Source of the DNA: an uncultured Prevotella sp.
Lineage (GTDB): Bacteria; Bacteroidota; Bacteroidia; Bacteroidales; Bacteroidaceae
DNA length: 8,618 nt
Assembly (NCBI GenBank): GCA_934183135.1
Contig: CAKPRX010000088.1
Coordinates: 1 to 8,618 of the forward strand
Reading direction: 5' to 3'
Shown: in pieces, positions 6,208 to 8,618 of the stretch
Layout of the letters: each line of letters starts with the position of its first letter
Numbering within the stretch: position 1 is the first letter of the stretch
The notes under the pieces: model-generated
Databases searched by the model: none
Told to the model about the DNA's origin: nothing
The model's input: only the letters and a program-made list of their open reading frames with translations
Made by a program: the position numbers and the translations under genes

Positions 6208-6804
6208 ATGAACGAGCTACATATACTTCAGATAGGCAACGTGCTGGTTTCGCCAGATGTGTTTACGGTCAAGTTCTGCTGCGACCTTGACGCGTGCCAT
6301 GGCGCGTGCTGCATAGAGGGCGACGCCGGGGCCCCGGTAACACTCGATGAAATCGGCCATTTAGAAGACTCGCTCGATGCGGTATGGGGCGACCTCTCGG
6401 CATCGGCCCAGGCTGTGATAGACCGGCAGGGGGTGGCTTATGCCGACCGCGACGGCGACCTGGTAACCAGCATAGTGGGTGGCAAGGACTGTGTGTTTAC
6501 CTGCTACGAGGGCGACACGTGTCTCTGCGCCCTGGAAAGGGCTCACCGTGCCGGCCGCTGCCCCTTCGTCAAGCCCATCTCGTGTGCCCTCTACCCCATC
6601 CGCGAAAAACAGTTTCCCGATGGGTCGGTGGGCATCAACTACCACCGCTGGCGCATCTGCCAGAGCGCCGTGGCCAAGGGACGCGAGCTCGACCTGCCGC
6701 TGTACCGCTTCTTAGAGGGCCCGCTCACACGTCGCTTCGGGGCCGAATGGTATGCCGAGCTGTGCAGTGTGGCCGACGAGCTGCGGGCACAGCACCTCAT
6801 CTGA
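6208..6804 (+). CDS. DUF3109 family cysteine-rich protein
   Basis: The product is 198 residues, with no signal peptide and no membrane segment, so it is likely cytosolic. It carries 13 cysteines, many clustered: Cys24/25, Cys30, Cys34/35, Cys95, Cys99, Cys105, Cys107, Cys118, Cys126 in CALYPIR, and Cys151. This pattern (CC, CxxxCC, then CPF...CxLYP) is characteristic of DUF3109, a common Bacteroidetes family that resembles YkgJ-type cysteine cluster proteins and probably binds a metal or iron-sulfur cluster; no reaction is established to my knowledge. The ATG at 6208 lies 5 bp after the ung stop, which suggests translation along one mRNA. Its link to uracil repair is unknown; many Bacteroidetes operons simply pair unrelated housekeeping genes. 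Confidence 0.88.
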   Translation: MNELHILQIGNVLVSPDVFTVKFCCDLDACHGACCIEGDAGAPVTLDEIGHLEDSLDAVWGDLSASAQAVIDRQGVAYADRDGDLVTSIVGGKDCVFTCYEGDTCLCALERAHRAGRCPFVKPISCALYPIREKQFPDGSVGINYHRWRICQSAVAKGRELDLPLYRFLEGPLTRRFGAEWYAELCSVADELRAQHLI

Positions 6805-6831
6805 CGGGATGGGCCGCCGCCCCACCGTCAG
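6801..6831. terminator. Inverted repeat between convergent genes, possible bidirectional transcription end
   Basis: CTGACGG (6801-6807) and CCGTCAG (6825-6831) are perfect complements, and GGG/CCC (6811-6813/6820-6822) can extend the stem. The arms contain the TGA stop of the DUF3109 gene (6802-6804) and, on the other strand, the TGA stop of the AraC gene (6830-6828). No T tract is present, so it is a weak terminator candidate. Confidence 0.4.
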
Positions 6832-7712
6832 CTACGGCGATACTCGGTGGGCGACATGCCTACATGCTCCTTGAAATACTTGCCCAAGAAGCTCTGATTA
6901 GGGAAATTCATCTCCTGGGCTATCTGCTTGATGCTCTTACGCGAGTTCTTGAGCTGCACACGCAGTTCCATTACCACGTAGTTGTCTATCCACTCGTTGG
7001 GAGTACGCTGGCTTATCTGCTTGATAGTCTCGGAGAGATACTTGGGGGTGATACACAACTGCTGACCGTACCAGCCGACACGGCGCTCGGTACGGAAATT
7101 TTTCTCGACCAGCGCGATGAAATCGGTGAAAATCGTGTCGCCACGGCTCTTTTTTCTTTCGCCGCTATTCATTATCCTGTAGATGGTATTGCCCAGATCG
7201 TAGATCATGGTGGCTATGGTAAGCCGGGCCACGTCGCGCCTGAAGTGGTGGCTGGTACAGTCCATCTTGCTCTTGAGCATCTGGAAATACTCCCTGAACG
7301 TGGCGGCCTCGCTATCGGTAAGCTGCGACACCGGGTGGCTACGCGCAAAGAGGAAAAGGGACGATATCTCGTGTACATCCTTGACCGTTTCGCTGAAGAA
7401 GTCGGTCGACAGGATGAAGCCTATACCGCAAAAGTCGCGGCTGAACATGCAGTTGTCTACCACCATGCCTGCGCTGATGATAATGACATCATTAGGGCCC
7501 ACATTGTGGGTCACGGTGTCCAGCAGGTACTGCGCGCTGCCCTTGAGGCAAAGCCCGGCCATGATACACTGCATGCGCCGGGTCTTATAGGGAAACGGTA
7601 TCTTGGCCAAGTCGTCAAAGAGCAGGATGTCGTTGTCGATGTGGCTACCGGAGAACTTCTCCAAGGTCGACGCGATGGTCACCTCGGTTATATCCTTACT
7701 GATATGTTTCAT
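6828..7712 (-). CDS. AraC/XylS-family transcriptional regulator
   Basis: This cytosolic DNA-binding regulator has 294 residues from the ATG at 7712. Residues about 1-170 fit the variable cupin-like sensor half (DDLAKIPFPYKTRRMQCIMAGLCLKGSAQYLLD, VGPNDVIIISAGMV). Residues about 195-294 are the double helix-turn-helix: a first HTH around LCITPKYLSETIKQISQRTPNEWI, and a second around SIKQIAQEMNFPNQSFLGKYFKEHVGMSPTEYR, which carries the classic AraC C-terminal signature. An in-frame ATG ten codons upstream is rejected because it lies inside the end of the preceding gene. The ATG at 7712 begins 4 bp after the stop of the rhamnosidase-like gene, indicating co-transcription. Ligand and targets are unknown; the neighbour suggests a carbohydrate signal. 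Confidence 0.93.
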   Translation of the reverse strand: MKHISKDITEVTIASTLEKFSGSHIDNDILLFDDLAKIPFPYKTRRMQCIMAGLCLKGSAQYLLDTVTHNVGPNDVIIISAGMVVDNCMFSRDFCGIGFILSTDFFSETVKDVHEISSLFLFARSHPVSQLTDSEAATFREYFQMLKSKMDCTSHHFRRDVARLTIATMIYDLGNTIYRIMNSGERKKSRGDTIFTDFIALVEKNFRTERRVGWYGQQLCITPKYLSETIKQISQRTPNEWIDNYVVMELRVQLKNSRKSIKQIAQEMNFPNQSFLGKYFKEHVGMSPTEYRRS

Positions 7713-7716
7713 AGAT

Positions 7717-8618
7717 TTATGGGTTATCGTAGACAGAGGCATCGCCAGGCATCAGGGCGATGCCCTCGACGCGCTGTACCTGGCTGGGACGGAAGTGGGC
7801 ATCGCCACTGACGCGCACCCGGCGGTAATAGGCGGGGGTGAAGAGGGCGTAGTGCTGCTCGTCGGTCTGGCCGGTACACACGAACTCGTTGCCATCGACC
7901 CAGAGGTGCTGACCGCTGACGGCCCCACGCAGGGTAAGGCGCACGTAGCCATAGAAGCCGGTACCAAACTCGTAGCTGACGGTATCGGAGACGGCATCGA
8001 AGTAGAGGGGGCGGCGGATGGCTCCGGGGCGTAGACGGGTCGGGGTACCCGAGGAGCGGGTGCCCGAGGGATAGCTGCACTGACGGGTGGTACGGGGGTG
8101 AACCCAGGCGGTGAGGGCCGGCTGGGGGCCATAGCCGTCATCGGGCTCGGCGGGGGTGTCGTGGTACTCGCCACTGGGGGTAAGCCACACGGCGGCCTGA
8201 CGGCAAAGCCAACTGCCGTCGGCCTGATGGGCAAAGGGGCGACCGCTGCGCTCGCGGCCGTAATAGCACACAGCCACCTGCTGCAGGCTGTCGGCCCCCA
8301 TACGGGGCGGGGCGTAGAGCAGGGCCACGGTATTGGAGTCGGCGCGTAGGTAGGGGGTTACGTCAATGGTAACGGTAGACGCGCTGCCCCGACCGTCAGA
8401 CACGGGGCTGTGGACAGCCGACGGAGTGATATGGGCGCCATTGAAATAGAGGCGGAACTGGCCATGAGTGGTAACCATCACTGAGCCACGCAGAGGGCGC
8501 CGGGTACCCACAAAGGTACGGCGGAACCATACGGCAGCGGTGCTGTCGGCATGGGGAGCCGCCACCCAGCGGGTGCCAAACGGCTGCGCTGGAGCGCTGG
8601 CGGCCCACAGGGTCAGGA
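7717..8618 (-). CDS. Secreted alpha-L-rhamnosidase-like beta-sandwich protein without catalytic domain (5' end outside window)
   Basis: The frame is open to the window edge and 299 residues are visible; the true start lies a few codons outside. The first visible residues (LTLWAASAPAQ) look like the end of a signal peptide cut before Gln. A segment of about 90 residues follows (FGTRWVAAP, AVWFRRTF, GQFRLYFNG, a DVTPYLRADSNTVAL turn), resembling the N-terminal sugar-binding sandwich of GH78 rhamnosidases and GH2-like enzymes. Further on, VSYEFGTGFYGYVRLTLRG and the following strands resemble the second beta domain of GH78 (YDFGxNxxGxVxLxxxG, RYVRVxG). The protein then ends in a proper TAA, and the AraC ATG follows 4 bp later. 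The (alpha/alpha)6 catalytic barrel expected after these domains is therefore absent. It could be a non-catalytic glycan-binding protein or a truncated enzyme. The GH78 assignment is from pattern resemblance only. Confidence 0.6.
   Translation of the reverse strand, partial: LTLWAASAPAQPFGTRWVAAPHADSTAAVWFRRTFVGTRRPLRGSVMVTTHGQFRLYFNGAHITPSAVHSPVSDGRGSASTVTIDVTPYLRADSNTVALLYAPPRMGADSLQQVAVCYYGRERSGRPFAHQADGSWLCRQAAVWLTPSGEYHDTPAEPDDGYGPQPALTAWVHPRTTRQCSYPSGTRSSGTPTRLRPGAIRRPLYFDAVSDTVSYEFGTGFYGYVRLTLRGAVSGQHLWVDGNEFVCTGQTDEQHYALFTPAYYRRVRVSGDAHFRPSQVQRVEGIALMPGDASVYDNP

Noticed and set aside
6384..7811. Plus-strand open frame of 475 aa spanning the DUF3109 and AraC genes
   Set aside because: It overlaps two well-supported genes in other frames and has no recognisable domain of its own.

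Overview
The window reads as a piece of a GC-rich Bacteroidetes chromosome, most likely Bacteroidales (Prevotellaceae- or Muribaculaceae-like). Three things support this. The promoters fit the Bacteroidetes primary sigma factor pattern (TTTG or TTG near -33, TAnnTTTG near -7) and not the E. coli -10. The genes lack strong Shine-Dalgarno sequences. The gene content (DUF4838/GH163-like protein, CE2-like esterase, rhamnosidase-like beta-sandwich protein, DUF3109 protein, AraC regulator) is typical of that group. The species cannot be fixed from the sequence.

Left part (1-2747, minus strand): a glycan-degradation pair. A secreted 729-aa DUF4838 protein with a C-terminal discoidin-like domain is followed, 71 bp downstream, by the first 133 residues of a secreted protein with a CE2-type N-terminal jelly-roll, probably a deacetylating SGNH esterase that continues past the left edge. 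A Bacteroidetes-type promoter lies just upstream of the DUF4838 gene.

Centre (2762-3853): a tRNA-Pro(CGG) gene with its own promoter and a good intrinsic terminator, then about 0.9 kb without a convincing gene. This gap is full of inverted repeats: TGTATAWWTATACA operator-like palindromes, a perfect 17-bp-arm hairpin with a third half-copy beside it, a GC-rich potentially structured stretch, and a hairpin that reaches into the promoter of the next gene. It is the least explained part of the window.

Right part (3808-6804, plus strand): housekeeping genes. gpmI (cofactor-independent phosphoglycerate mutase) has a textbook promoter. It is followed by a two-gene unit of ung (uracil-DNA glycosylase) and a cysteine-rich DUF3109 protein, 5 bp apart.

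Right edge (6828-8618, minus strand, convergent with the DUF3109 gene): a secreted protein that resembles only the N-terminal beta-sandwich domains of GH78 alpha-L-rhamnosidases, followed 4 bp later by an AraC-family regulator. The rhamnosidase-like gene starts just outside the window. The pair suggests a small co-transcribed carbohydrate-related unit.

No CRISPR array, insertion sequence, integrase or phage gene was seen. No clearly new multi-gene system was found; the best candidates for a second look are the palindrome-rich gap and the catalytic-domain-less rhamnosidase-like protein coupled to the AraC regulator.
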